Source: Bacteroidales bacterium
GTDB taxonomy: Bacteria > Bacteroidota > Bacteroidia > Bacteroidales > Prolixibacteraceae
Assembly: GCA_015654795.1 (NCBI GenBank)
Contig: JAATGF010000132.1
Coordinates: 1-38,850 of the forward strand
Direction: 5' to 3'
DNA length: 38,850 nt
Shown: piece after piece, positions 25,272-34,350 of the stretch
Numbering within the stretch: the stretch's first letter is position 1
Layout of the letters: each line of letters opens with the position of its first letter
Notes under the pieces: model-generated
The model's input: the letters and a program-made list of their open reading frames with translations, nothing else
Databases searched by the model: none
Told to the model about the DNA's origin: nothing
Program-made: the position numbers and the translations under genes

Positions 25272-25345
25272 TAAATTCGTTGATATTATCTTTATAAAAA
25301 GAAGCGGTTCTGAAGTCTTTATTCGGCGCCTTATAACAATTAACC

Positions 25346-25726
25346 ATGAATGAGAATGAATTAGCAAAAATTGTATTTGAAGCTGGTCTTGCCGTTCACC
25401 GGACATTAGGACCCGGGTTGTTGGAAAGCGCTTATGAAGAATGTTTGTATTATGAACTTTATTGCATGAATATGAAAGTTGAAAAACAAAAGCCTCTGCC
25501 TTTGATTTATAGGGAAATAAAACTTGATGTTGGTTATCGGATTGACCTGTTGGTTGAGAACAAATTAGTTATTGAAGTAAAATCGGTGGAAGCTTTGAAC
25601 GATTTGCATATGGCACAAATTCTTACTTATTTGAGACTGAGCAATATAAAGCTTGGCCTCTTGATAAATTTCAACACAGTACTATTTAAAAATGGAGTAA
25701 AAAGAGTAATAAATGGGAATTTGTGA
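25346..25726 (+). CDS. GxxExxY protein (PD-(D/E)XK nuclease-like)
   Basis: This 126-residue protein of the GxxExxY family has the name-giving motif G24-L-L-E27-S-A-Y30 and a PD-(D/E)XK-like core: D67 (GYRIDLLVE), E77 and K79 (LVIEVKS). The fold suggests a nuclease-like phosphodiesterase, but the family has no settled function. Its stop codon (TGA) lies within the start of a CTTTGTGATCC-type repeat, and the following 140 bases are that repeat. GxxExxY genes are often found inside such repeats, so this gene may have moved with it. The upstream gene ends 74 bases earlier. Confidence 0.88.
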   Translation: MNENELAKIVFEAGLAVHRTLGPGLLESAYEECLYYELYCMNMKVEKQKPLPLIYREIKLDVGYRIDLLVENKLVIEVKSVEALNDLHMAQILTYLRLSNIKLGLLINFNTVLFKNGVKRVINGNL

Positions 25727-25863
25727 TCCTTGTGCAATCCCTTTGTAAAATTTGTGGTGAAATTTTTAAACCACCAGGAGCACTAAGGATGTACAAAGTA
25801 TACAATTATCTTAAAAATAAACTTTGTGATCCTTGTGTAATTCATTGTGATCTTTGTGTTTAA
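25722..25863. repeat. CTTTGTGATCC-type imperfect inverted repeat after the GxxExxY gene
   Basis: The stretch contains three degenerate direct copies of TTGTGATCCTTGTG-like sequence (near 25722, 25822 and 25846) and, between them, an inverted arm AAACCACCAGGAGCACTAAGG...ACAAAGT (25776-25808) that pairs imperfectly with ACTTTGTGATCCTTGTGTAA and the following ATCTTTGTGTTT. It provides the stop codon of the upstream gene. The structure resembles the repeats in which GxxExxY genes are embedded in other Bacteroidota. Confidence 0.6.
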
Positions 25864-25925
25864 ATAATTAAATAGCAAAATACGTAAGTTGTTCTATAAA
25901 TATCTCAGGTATAACTCTTTTTAAG

Positions 25926-26468
25926 ATGCCAAACATCACCTTAATCTCTTTTGGGTATTTCGAGAAGGATATTCTTGAGAAGACTGCTGAGGCCGTGGAA
26001 AACGAATTTCACGCTTTGGTAAATCTCAGGGATGGACATATCGACTTAAGCGAGTTTTACGACCCGGCCCGGAGACAATATAATGGTAATACCCTGCTTA
26101 AGTTGGTTGATTCAATGCCCTTTCCCGATTCCTCAAAAACCCTTGGATTATTTAATGTCGATCTTTTTATTCCCATCCTCACCTTTATTTTCGGGCAGGC
26201 CTATTTAAACGGACGTACCGGCATCGCCTCTCTTTATCGTTTTAGTAATGAACGTTATGGCATGACAGGCGATAACCAGTTTCTTGTTGATCGTTTTAAG
26301 AAAGAAGTTATCCACGAACTTGGTCACACGTTTGGATTGATTCACTGCCATAACCAAACCTGCGTAATGAGATCGAGCACTTACGTCGAAGATATTGATC
26401 AAAAGGAACAGTCCTTCTGCCCCAGTTGCAGGAATGAGTTGGAAATACATAATGATCGCCAAACCTGA
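25926..26468 (+). CDS. Archaemetzincin-type zinc metalloprotease
   Basis: This 180-residue protein is a small metzincin protease. The catalytic zinc motif is HELGHTFGLIH (H130, E131, H134, H140). It is followed by the archaemetzincin-specific second zinc site C141, C146, C165 and C168 (HCHNQTCVM ... FCPSC), with M148 in the Met-turn. There is no signal peptide, so it is probably cytosolic. Physiological substrates are unknown for the family. It is a single gene between the GxxExxY repeat and a converging tRNA/gltX pair, with a short hairpin directly after its stop. Confidence 0.93.
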   Translation: MPNITLISFGYFEKDILEKTAEAVENEFHALVNLRDGHIDLSEFYDPARRQYNGNTLLKLVDSMPFPDSSKTLGLFNVDLFIPILTFIFGQAYLNGRTGIASLYRFSNERYGMTGDNQFLVDRFKKEVIHELGHTFGLIHCHNQTCVMRSSTYVEDIDQKEQSFCPSCRNELEIHNDRQT

Positions 26469-26469
26469 C

Positions 26470-26487
26470 AGTCAGCTAAAGCTGACT
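26470..26487. repeat. 8-bp stem hairpin after the archaemetzincin gene
   Basis: AGTCAGCTAAAGCTGACT is a perfect 8-bp inverted repeat with a two-base centre, beginning 2 bases after the stop. It may act as an RNA stem, but no T-run follows, so it is a weak terminator candidate or REP-like unit. The rest of the 26488-26789 spacer is AT-rich and shows no gene. Confidence 0.5.
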
Positions 26488-26789
26488 GATATCAGAATAA
26501 AAACAAAAGAGGCTTTAGCCATATACAAAATAGGGAGAATCAAAATTTAATGAGGGTTTGATTTGTTTGTAACCTGAAAAAGTCAAGCTCTCATTTTTTT
26601 TACAAAAATGAAGTTAAAAACAATTTCAATTCAAATCTTCTTTTATCTGTTACTTGAATGCGGCTGAAAAATGGACTTTGGAAGAATCAATCAGCTGAAT
26701 AAAAAGATAGATTTAAATCGGGAGCCTAAGGAAAAAGCAAGATACTCTTCAGAGCCTGATCACAATTAAGTGTATCTAAAAGAGAATTG

Positions 26790-26861
26790 TAGCGCATAGC
26801 AGAATCGAACTGCTATTTCCTGAATGAGAATCAGACTTCCTAACCGTTAGAAGAATGCGCC
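26790..26861 (-). tRNA. tRNA-Glu (anticodon CTC)
   Basis: Read on the minus strand the sequence folds as a cloverleaf: acceptor GGCGCAT/ATGCGCT, D-stem TTCT/GGAA, anticodon stem TCTGA/TCAGG with loop TTCTCAT (anticodon CTC, reading GAG), and T-arm AGCAG-TTCGATT-CTGCT. The D-arm resembles other tRNA-Glu. The first acceptor pair would be G-U rather than G-C, and the next base gives an A discriminator, both unusual for tRNA-Glu. No CCA is encoded. It lies 80 bases downstream of gltX, whose product would charge it. Confidence 0.85.
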
Positions 26862-26941
26862 GTTGTATGCTCCCATTAAAAAGTAACGATTGCAAAAGTA
26901 TGCTTTTTATTTTAAAAATTATGATGGCGAATGCAGTTTTT

Positions 26942-28468
26942 TTAAATAGATTCGATAGCCCTGTTTATTCGTTCAATGGTCTCCTCTTTGCCAATTATCT
27001 CACAAATATCGGCGACCCCGGGTCCGTTTGATATACCAATAAGAATAAGTCGTAGTGCATTCATCACTTTCCCCATTCCGTAACCCTTCTCATTAATAAA
27101 GGTAATCAGCTTTTCCTCAATTTGATGGGCTTCGAATTGATTGATATTGTCCAAAACAACAATAACTTCTTTCATGATTGCCGCAGTATCCGCTTTCCAA
27201 AACTTCTGGACAGAAGCCGCATCATACGAAGTTGGTTTCCCGAAAAAGAAGGCCGATTTCTCCCATATCTCGTGAATAAAGTTTACGCGCTCCTTCATCA
27301 AACCTACTATTCTTTCAACCTTTGCAGGTTCTGCAGTGATGTTCTTTTCGCTTATCAGAAATTGTTGATATAACTCGGCAAGTTCAGTATTGCTCTTTTG
27401 CACAAGGTATTGATGGTTGAACCATTTCGCTTTTACGGGATCGAACCGGGCACCCGATTTATTTACGTGTTCGAAAGAGAATTGCTGAATCAGCTCATCC
27501 ATGCTAAATATCTCCTGTTCGGTTCCGGGATTCCATCCCAGCAAGGCCAGCAAATTTACAAATGCCTCAGGAAAGTATCCATCCTCGCGGTAACCATGCG
27601 AGGTCTCACCTTCGGGCGATTTCCAGAGTAGCGGAAATACGGGAAAACCCATCTTATCGCCATCGCGCTTACTTAGCTTTCCGTTTCCCGCCGGTTTTAA
27701 TAGCAGTGGAAGGTGTGCAAACTGTGGCATATTTTCCGTCCAGCCTAATGCTTTGTAAAGCAAAACATGTAGCGGAAACGATGGCAACCACTCCTCACCG
27801 CGGATGACATGCGAAATCTCCATAAGGTGGTCGTCTGTAATATTTGCCAAATGGTAGGTTGGAAGCATATCCGAACTTTTGAAAAGAACCTTGTCATCGA
27901 GGGTTGATGTGTTAACGACCACATCTCCGCGGATTAAGTCATGCATCTTAACCTCTTCGTTTTCGGGCATTTTGAAGCGGATAACCCACTTTTCGCCTTT
28001 TGATATGCGTGTCTGAACCTCCTCCTGCGATAAGGTCAGCGAAGTTACCATCCGGTTACGGTTTTCGTAGTTGTAGGTAAAAGCGTTACCCTTTGCTTCT
28101 GCCTCCTTCCGAAGCTCATCCAGCGATTCAGATGTGTCGAAGGCATAGTAGGCATTTCCCGACGCAACAAGCTGATCAGCATATTGCTTGTAGATTGCGC
28201 GGCGTTCGCTTTGCCGGTATGGAGCATATTTCCCTCCTTCGGCAACTCCTTCATCAATCTTTATCCCGCACCAACGCAATGCTTCGTTGATATATTCCTC
28301 TGCCCCGGGAACAAAACGTTGCGAATCGGTGTCTTCTATTCGCAGCAGAAAATCGCCGCCATGCCTTTTGGCAAAGAAATAATTAAACAAGGCGGTACGG
28401 ACACCCCCGATATGCAATGGCCCCGTTGGACTGGGAGCGAAACGAACACGTACTCTGCGGTTACTCAT
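26942..28468 (-). CDS. gltX: Glutamate-tRNA ligase
   Basis: This 508-residue class I aminoacyl-tRNA synthetase attaches glutamate to tRNA-Glu in the cytosol. It shows the HIGH signature [16 protein letters not shown] (12-27), the [10 protein letters not shown] segment, the [13 protein letters not shown] region and the second class I motif KLSKRDGD (about 262-269), followed by the alpha-helical anticodon-binding half (about 340-508). Length is normal. No other gene shares the transcript except the tRNA-Glu downstream. A Bacteroidota-type promoter lies just upstream. Confidence 0.97.
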   Translation of the reverse strand: MSNRRVRVRFAPSPTGPLHIGGVRTALFNYFFAKRHGGDFLLRIEDTDSQRFVPGAEEYINEALRWCGIKIDEGVAEGGKYAPYRQSERRAIYKQYADQLVASGNAYYAFDTSESLDELRKEAEAKGNAFTYNYENRNRMVTSLTLSQEEVQTRISKGEKWVIRFKMPENEEVKMHDLIRGDVVVNTSTLDDKVLFKSSDMLPTYHLANITDDHLMEISHVIRGEEWLPSFPLHVLLYKALGWTENMPQFAHLPLLLKPAGNGKLSKRDGDKMGFPVFPLLWKSPEGETSHGYREDGYFPEAFVNLLALLGWNPGTEQEIFSMDELIQQFSFEHVNKSGARFDPVKAKWFNHQYLVQKSNTELAELYQQFLISEKNITAEPAKVERIVGLMKERVNFIHEIWEKSAFFFGKPTSYDAASVQKFWKADTAAIMKEVIVVLDNINQFEAHQIEEKLITFINEKGYGMGKVMNALRLILIGISNGPGVADICEIIGKEETIERINRAIESI

Positions 28469-28489
28469 TAAATCAATTTTTAAAGCTTA

Positions 28490-28523
28490 CAAAGATACAA
28501 TAATTGGAAGTAATGTTTCCAAA
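28490..28523 (-). promoter_or_regulatory. Bacteroidota-type promoter of gltX
   Basis: On the minus strand TATCTTTG (28490-28497) matches the -7 consensus TAnnTTTG exactly, and TTTG (28520-28523) stands where the -33 element belongs, with a 22-base spacer (19-21 is usual). Transcription would start about 15 bases before the gltX ATG. Confidence 0.5.
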
Positions 28524-28544
28524 TCAGGTGCCGCAGGTGATCAT

Positions 28545-28911
28545 AGAAGTAATGGGAATAAATAAATGTCGTTTTTTGCGAATGTGGGATCTGTGGACTT
28601 TTAAAGTACAGTGCCCTTTTAATACATATCTATCGTAATTGAAACAAACAGCCCGGATGGGTTTACTCCATATTTCCTTCGTACCTGCTCTATGTCTGCT
28701 CTATGTCTGCTCTATGCTTGGTCCATATCGAGTCTGGACCTTTTAATGACGGCGAAGCCCAATGACTATTTAATGACCTTTTCAATGACTATTTTTTCTC
28801 CCCGTCTCCCCATCGCCATGATTTAACCATCGCCCCATTTCCCTTCCGCCTATCACTCCATCTCCCTGTTCCACGCTTGCGAATACGATATTATTTTTCT
28901 TTAGCTACCTG
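28545..28911 (+). repeat. Modular intergenic repeat, copy D (short arrays)
   Basis: The full 5' block (AGAAGTAATGGGAATAAATAAA to GTAATTGAAACAAACAGCCC, 28545-28655) is followed by a short 11-bp array (CTCTATGTCTG units), GTCCATATCGAGTCTGG, a reduced AATGAC array with one GGCGAAGCC (28751), the C-rich tail (CCATCGCC, CTATCACTCCATCTCC) and the end block GCGAATACGATATTATTTTT. It lies between gltX and the S9 peptidase gene, in the same orientation as copies A-C. Confidence 0.9.
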
Positions 28912-29308
28912 TAAATAAATGAAATAGTAAATATTACGAATAAAATTTAAAAATAAATTGTAACCTTAAAACCACAAACCCGTTACAAAAGAAGGAGGCA
29001 ACAAAGTTTGTTCAGCGGGCAATGATATATAGTTAAATAATGTGATCAGACAAATTCAATGATGCCGAAAAGAGGATTAATAAAGATACTGCAACATTTT
29101 TTAAATTCTGATGATGATTTGCAAAAAATTTTTTTTTATTTTTACTCAGATATTGAACATCTTTAAAAAAGCGAAAAGTTTATAGAACAGGAGTATACTT
29201 CAGGCTTTTCGCACTATTTTAAGGATTGAGATGATATATAGCCGAGTTGCCTGCAATCTATAAAACAAAAAGTTATCAGATTTAAAGTAATATTTAACAC
29301 CCGGAATT
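28912..29308 (+). other. Upstream region of the S9 peptidase gene
   Basis: About 400 bases of AT-rich DNA without a gene. A dyad GCGAAAAG (29171-29178) / CTTTTCGC (29205-29212) could form an 8-bp stem with a 26-base loop, 97 bases upstream of the peptidase start. It may be regulatory or a weak terminator for an upstream transcript. No clear promoter box was found. Confidence 0.35.
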
Positions 29309-31213
29309 ATGAAACACTTCAGACATTTATTACAATTAAGTTTATTGCTTTTTATTTTTGTGTCTTGTATCCAGAAAAGTGAAAAAACACGAATGCCTAA
29401 ACAGTATTCCATTGAACAGTTGTATGAAAATCTGGCTGTTTATGGTTCAGGCTTCAATGCCGATGAAGCAAAGATATTAATAGGCAATAATTCAACAGGC
29501 ATTTATAATGTCTATGAATTAAGCATTGCGGATACAACGGTGAAGCCACTAACCACCTCCCAAAAAGAATCTTTTTTTGCAGTCGACTTCCTGCCCCATA
29601 GCAGTAAATTTCTTTATTCGGCTGATAAAGGTGGTGATGAAAATTCGCATCTGTATTTAAAGAGCCAATCGGATACAAGTGCCATAGATCTGACACCCTG
29701 GCCCAAAAGCACCAACAGTTTTTTCGGTTGGAGTGACGATAAAAAATCGATGTATGTGGTCAGCAATAGTCGCGATCAGAAATATTTTGATTTATGGAAA
29801 TTAGATACTTTAAGCTGGAAACCGGTTATGATATATCAGAATGATTCGGGACTCGATCCGGGCGTAATCAGCAAGAGTGAGCGGTATATCGCACTTACGA
29901 AAAGCATCACGACTGATAAAAATGAGCTTTTCCTTTTTGATGCCAAAAGTAAAAAGATGACACGTATCAGTAGCGACAATGAGGCAACATGGAATCCTAT
30001 GGCTTTCGAAAGGAACGACAGTGTAATGTATTACACAACAAGCGATGGCAGTGAATTTTCATACCTGGTTAAATACAATATTAATAGCGGAAAGGCAGAA
30101 AAGTTGTATGAGGATAAATGGGATGTGGCCTATATGTCACTGAGTGAAAATGAAAAATTTCATACCATTTTTGTAAATGAGGATGGCAAGAATAAAGTCC
30201 TTCTGTTCGATCACAAGACAAATCAGCGAATTGATTTTCCCGAAATTAAAGATGGAGATGTTTTGGGTGTGAATATCTCTGAAAGCGAAAAGAACCTTTT
30301 GCTTACAGTGGGAAGCAGCACAAGTCCTCAGAACCTGTATGTTTACAATATAGATACAAAGAATCTGAAGCAATTAACATCTACATTAAACAAGGAAATT
30401 GATCAAAATGATTTGGTAAAAGCGGAGATCGTCAGGTTTAAATCGTTCGATGGCAGGGAAATTCCTGCAATTTATTATCAACCGCTGCAAGCCGATAAGA
30501 ATAGAAAAGCAGCCGCTTTAATCTTTGTTCATGGCGGCCCGGGAGGACAAAGCAGGGTTGGGTTCAGCAATTCGATTCAATTCTTTGTAAATCATGGTTA
30601 TGCAGTGCTTGCGGTAAACAATCGCGGAAGCAGTGGTTATGGCAAGACATTTTACAAAATGGATAACAAAGACCATAGCAATGGCGATTTAAAAGATTGT
30701 ATTTGGGGAAAGAAATGGCTTGCTCAGCAAAGTAATATTGATAGTACAGCTATTGGTATTTATGGAGGCAGTTATGGGGGCTGTATGGTTTTGGGCGCTT
30801 TGGCATTTCATCCTGAAGAATTTAAAGTAGGTGTTGATTTATTTGGAGTAGCCAACTGGTTAAGAACACTGCGAAGCATTCCTGCATATTGGGAATCAGG
30901 CAGGAAAGCATTGTATGAAGAAATGGGCGACCCGTATAGTGCAGATAGTGTGCGGTTGAAGAATATTTCACCTTTGTATAATTATCAGAAGATCAATAAG
31001 CCGCTTATCGTTTTTCAGGGCGCAAATGATGTACGTGTTTTGCCGGTCGAAAGTGACGAGATTGTGGCAGGTGTTAAGAAAAACGGAGTACCGGTCGAAT
31101 ATGTGGTATTCCCCGACGAAGGGCATGGTTTTGTAAAAAAGGAAAATCAGATTACAACAGCGAAACGGACACTCGAGTTTCTTGATAAATATCTGAAATC
31201 CCCCAATAATTAA
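29309..31213 (+). CDS. S9 prolyl-oligopeptidase-family lipoprotein
   Basis: This 634-residue serine peptidase has a lipoprotein signal (LLLFIFVSC, lipid on Cys of VSC), so it is probably tethered in the envelope facing the periplasm. A beta-propeller-like N-terminal part of about 380 residues (repeated FLPHSSKFLYSAD-type blades) is followed by the alpha/beta-hydrolase domain with HGGPGGQSR, nucleophile S488 (GGSYGG), D574 (QGANDVRV) and H606 (DEGHGF). It resembles acylaminoacyl/dipeptidyl peptidases that trim short peptides. The frame is intact and length normal. It appears to be transcribed alone. Confidence 0.93.
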   Translation: MKHFRHLLQLSLLLFIFVSCIQKSEKTRMPKQYSIEQLYENLAVYGSGFNADEAKILIGNNSTGIYNVYELSIADTTVKPLTTSQKESFFAVDFLPHSSKFLYSADKGGDENSHLYLKSQSDTSAIDLTPWPKSTNSFFGWSDDKKSMYVVSNSRDQKYFDLWKLDTLSWKPVMIYQNDSGLDPGVISKSERYIALTKSITTDKNELFLFDAKSKKMTRISSDNEATWNPMAFERNDSVMYYTTSDGSEFSYLVKYNINSGKAEKLYEDKWDVAYMSLSENEKFHTIFVNEDGKNKVLLFDHKTNQRIDFPEIKDGDVLGVNISESEKNLLLTVGSSTSPQNLYVYNIDTKNLKQLTSTLNKEIDQNDLVKAEIVRFKSFDGREIPAIYYQPLQADKNRKAAALIFVHGGPGGQSRVGFSNSIQFFVNHGYAVLAVNNRGSSGYGKTFYKMDNKDHSNGDLKDCIWGKKWLAQQSNIDSTAIGIYGGSYGGCMVLGALAFHPEEFKVGVDLFGVANWLRTLRSIPAYWESGRKALYEEMGDPYSADSVRLKNISPLYNYQKINKPLIVFQGANDVRVLPVESDEIVAGVKKNGVPVEYVVFPDEGHGFVKKENQITTAKRTLEFLDKYLKSPNN

Positions 31214-31298
31214 AGAATGTATACAATTGGCGCAAAGTTAGCGGTCCACAGTGTTCCGGCACTTTGTTAACAGAAGATTATGATTTTGAAAAAGCAAT

Positions 31299-31349
31299 AG
31301 TTTAGTCCTAAAATAGTCAACCTGTTTTAGGACTAAACTTTTAAATTTG
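31299..31349 (+). promoter_or_regulatory. Double dyad and promoter before the GNAT gene
   Basis: AGTTTAGTCCTAAAA (31299-31313) and its exact inverse TTTTAGGACTAAACT (31325-31339) form a 15-bp inverted repeat. Each arm is itself nearly palindromic (TTTAG-TC-CTAAA), as expected for two repressor sites. The following TAAATTTG (31342-31349) is a perfect Bacteroidota -7 box, so a protein bound to the dyad would cover the -33 region. As RNA it could also be a terminator for the S9 peptidase gene, which ends 85 bases before it. Confidence 0.55.
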
Positions 31350-31370
31350 CAAAACAATAATATTGATTCG

Positions 31371-31805
31371 ATGGATATTACGGTTAGGAAAGCGACAGAA
31401 AACGATTTTGAAAAGGTCTATCCGCTTTTTGAACAGCTTTGGCCAAATATGGAATTAGATAAACCTGCCCTGCGGATTGTATTTAATCGTGGCGTAAATT
31501 CAGATACAAACGAGTTATTTTGTCTTGATTATTCAAATGAACTGATTGGATTTTGCGCTTATGCAATTGTGAACAATTTATGGCAGGCTGGTTATATTTC
31601 GTACATGTATGCGATGGTCGTTGATGAAAAGCACAGGGGAAAAGGGTTTGGCACAATGCTGATTGACGCATCTATTAAGGACTCGAAGGACAAGGGATTA
31701 AAGCGGCTGGAACTTGATTCGGCATTTCATCGTGAAAAGGCACATGAATTTTACAGGAAGCTTGGATTTGAAAAACGCGCCTTTTTGTTTTCATATCCGC
31801 TCTAA
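31371..31805 (+). CDS. GNAT-family N-acetyltransferase
   Basis: This 144-residue cytosolic enzyme of the GNAT fold probably transfers an acetyl group from acetyl-CoA to an amine. The start ITVRKATENDFEKVYPLF is the family's first strand and helix. The acetyl-CoA loop is HRGKGFGTMLI (R/Q-x-x-G-x-G type), and the C-terminal strands LKRLELDS and AHEFYRKLGFEKR are typical. The ATG at 31371 gives a clean family start; the TTG at 31347 overlaps the -7 box. It is a single gene behind a strong dyad. The acceptor molecule is unknown. Confidence 0.9.
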   Translation: MDITVRKATENDFEKVYPLFEQLWPNMELDKPALRIVFNRGVNSDTNELFCLDYSNELIGFCAYAIVNNLWQAGYISYMYAMVVDEKHRGKGFGTMLIDASIKDSKDKGLKRLELDSAFHREKAHEFYRKLGFEKRAFLFSYPL

Positions 31806-32096
31806 GTGAGGGGAATCAATCAATATCGTATTCTATATTTAATATAACGGTGCCTCACTCCGCAGGATTTTCTCACGACTTTCCTTGTACCAACCAGGCT
31901 TATACCTTCCTTAATCGAAAAGCCTCCTATTCCGTTTTTACAAATACAATATTATTCGATTTTATAGATCTAATAATCAAAGAATAAACAATCTTCAACT
32001 GCCAGTAGGAAGATTTGCCAATTTGATATCGAAAATAATTTGCGTCTTAAGGGATTCTGAGTGTGAATTATCAATTGGTAATATTACTATTGTTGC
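31806..32096. repeat. Decayed fragment resembling the modular repeat
   Basis: Within this 290-base spacer, 31860-31960 contains CTTTCCTTGTACC and ATACCTTCCTTAATCG, recalling the 11-bp units, and ends with ACAAATACAATATTATTCG, which matches the end block of copies B and D (AAATACGAcATTATT). The 5' block and the AATGAC array are missing. It is best read as a worn relic. No gene is visible. Confidence 0.4.
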
Positions 32097-34343
32097 GTGA
32101 ATAGAAAAATTGAATTACTGGCCCCCGGCGGAGATATCGATTCCATAAAAGCAGCAATTGTTGCCGGAGCCGATGCTGTATACTGTGGCCTCGACCGGTT
32201 TAATGCCCGAAACCGTGCAGCAAATATAAGTTTCGACAACTTACCCGGGATTTTAAGACTTGCGCATAAAAATAACTGCAAAGTTTACCTGACGCTTAAT
32301 ATTATTATCGTTGAGAGTGAAATAACGGCATTTGTAGGCTTACTTAATAAGTTGATTAATACAACTATCGATGGTGTGATTGTTCAGGATTTAGGTGTGT
32401 TTTATCTCATCTCCAACTATTTTAAAAGTCTTATAATACATGGTTCAACTCAGCTTACTACACATAATGACGGGCAAATAAAATTTTTCAATAAATTGAA
32501 CGTTACAAGGATTAACCTGTCAAGAGAATTAAACATCCGGGAGATAAAAGCCTTAACTGCAGTTGCTCACCAAAATAATATCCAGACTGAAGTATTTGTG
32601 CATGGTTCATACTGCCTCTCATTCTCAGGTATTTGTTATATGAGTTCTGTTCATGGAGGAAACTCCGGTAATCGTGGTAGATGTAGTCAACCATGCAGAG
32701 ATCAGTATTTAACGACTTCTGAAGGTAAAGATTATCCCCTAAATCTTAAAGATAATTCCGCTTATTCCGATCTTGAGGAACTGGTTGATGCAGGAGTCGA
32801 TTCCCTGAAAATTGAGGGTCGAATCAAGAAGTCTGATTACGTTTATACGGTTGTAAATAGCTGGAAAAAACGACTTTATAGCTTTTATTACCAGAAACAA
32901 TCGCATAATGACAATAGTGATCTTTACAAAGTTTTTAACCGCGACTTTTCTAATTCATTTCTGAAAGGCGATATTCATAAAGATATGTTTATCGATAGTC
33001 CCCGCGATCATTCGGTTAAACATCTTTCGGAAATTAACAATTACACTTCGGATAGTAAATCGGAAGAGGATGAAATAGAATTGTATGAAGAAAAGGAGGC
33101 GATTAAAAGAACTGTTGAAAATAAAATCAAACAGCTCAGCATTGCAAAAATTCCTTTAATAATCAGCATATCAGGCGAATGTGGTAAGCCTTTGGAAATA
33201 ATTGTAAAAACGCCGGAAACTTCATTTATTGTGCTTTCCGAAATTAATCTTGCGGATACAGGCACTGAGGCATTAAATTATGAGATGGTATTTAAAAGAT
33301 TGAAATCCATCAATGATACTGAATATTATATTAATTTTTTGACGCTTGAAGATATTCAGAATAATGTTTATCTTCCTTTTAAAGAACTTACTGCAATTAA
33401 AAATAAGGTGTTATTCATTTTAAATGATTCAAAAGCAATTGTTAAGCCGATTGGAACCCCTGTCTTAAAAAGGAAGCAAAATAAAGCTGAAATTAAACCC
33501 GTGCTTTCAGTATTAATCTCCTCACAGGAGGATGTGTATCTTTGTAATGAGACCTTAGCAGATATCTGTTTTCAGTTACCTGATAGTTTTAAAAATAAGT
33601 GTGCTGAGCTGACTGATTTCTTTATTAAAAATAAAACGCTGATTCCCTGGTTTCCAACTGTTATAATCGGTGAAGACTACAGCGCGGCTGTTGAATTTCT
33701 TAAAAAGGTTCAACCCAAATTGATCATAACAGATAATACGGGAATTGCTTACGAAGCTTATAATTTGGGACTCAGTTGGATAGCAGGTCCCTTTCTGAAT
33801 ATTGTTAATTCCTTTAGCCTGATCTGTCTTAAAGAAAATTTCAATTGTTACGGCGCATTTATTTCGAATGAAATTAGTAAAACCCAGGTAGCAGGTATCA
33901 AAAAGCCCGATGATTTCAATCTGTATTATAGTATCTATCATCCTGTTGTACTGATGACAAGTCGGCAATGCCTTTTTCACCAGGTTACTGGTTGTAACAA
34001 GGATAAAATTGATAATAACTGTATTCAACAATGCGGGAAATCAGCATCAATTACAAATCTGAAAAAGGAAAAGTTCTTTATTGAGAAAACGAAAGGCAAC
34101 TATCATCGTATTTATAATGAGGTGAATTACCTGAATACCGATATTGTCAAAGACATGCCCCATCTTTTTGATAGTTTTTTTATTGATTTAAGGGATATTA
34201 AAACAGGTACCAAAACCGGGACAGATAAATCGGGCATAATCAGGCTTTTTGAGAATCTGCTGAATGGAAATTCTGATTCAAAAAGGGAACTCGAACAGAA
34301 TATTTATTCTTCAACCAATTCCCAATATTTAAAGGGAATATAG
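32097..34343 (+). CDS. U32-family peptidase-like protein (RlhA-type)
   Basis: This 748-residue cytosolic protein of the U32 family is related to E. coli RlhA/TrhP, which take part in 5-hydroxycytidine/5-hydroxyuridine RNA modification. N-terminal TIM-barrel motifs are IELLAPGGDIDSIKAAI and GADAVYCGLDRFNAR. Four cysteines (C173, C180, C196, C200; CLSFSGICYMSS and GNRGRCSQPCR) match the family's iron-sulfur site, and a second Cys cluster is near the C terminus (TSRQCLFHQVTGC). The start is GTG at 32097, directly before the family's usual opening. It is about 100 residues longer than RlhA. It converges with the M50-like gene only 7 bases away. Exact RNA target unknown. Confidence 0.87.
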   Translation: MNRKIELLAPGGDIDSIKAAIVAGADAVYCGLDRFNARNRAANISFDNLPGILRLAHKNNCKVYLTLNIIIVESEITAFVGLLNKLINTTIDGVIVQDLGVFYLISNYFKSLIIHGSTQLTTHNDGQIKFFNKLNVTRINLSRELNIREIKALTAVAHQNNIQTEVFVHGSYCLSFSGICYMSSVHGGNSGNRGRCSQPCRDQYLTTSEGKDYPLNLKDNSAYSDLEELVDAGVDSLKIEGRIKKSDYVYTVVNSWKKRLYSFYYQKQSHNDNSDLYKVFNRDFSNSFLKGDIHKDMFIDSPRDHSVKHLSEINNYTSDSKSEEDEIELYEEKEAIKRTVENKIKQLSIAKIPLIISISGECGKPLEIIVKTPETSFIVLSEINLADTGTEALNYEMVFKRLKSINDTEYYINFLTLEDIQNNVYLPFKELTAIKNKVLFILNDSKAIVKPIGTPVLKRKQNKAEIKPVLSVLISSQEDVYLCNETLADICFQLPDSFKNKCAELTDFFIKNKTLIPWFPTVIIGEDYSAAVEFLKKVQPKLIITDNTGIAYEAYNLGLSWIAGPFLNIVNSFSLICLKENFNCYGAFISNEISKTQVAGIKKPDDFNLYYSIYHPVVLMTSRQCLFHQVTGCNKDKIDNNCIQQCGKSASITNLKKEKFFIEKTKGNYHRIYNEVNYLNTDIVKDMPHLFDSFFIDLRDIKTGTKTGTDKSGIIRLFENLLNGNSDSKRELEQNIYSSTNSQYLKGI

Positions 34344-34350
34344 TTATCAA

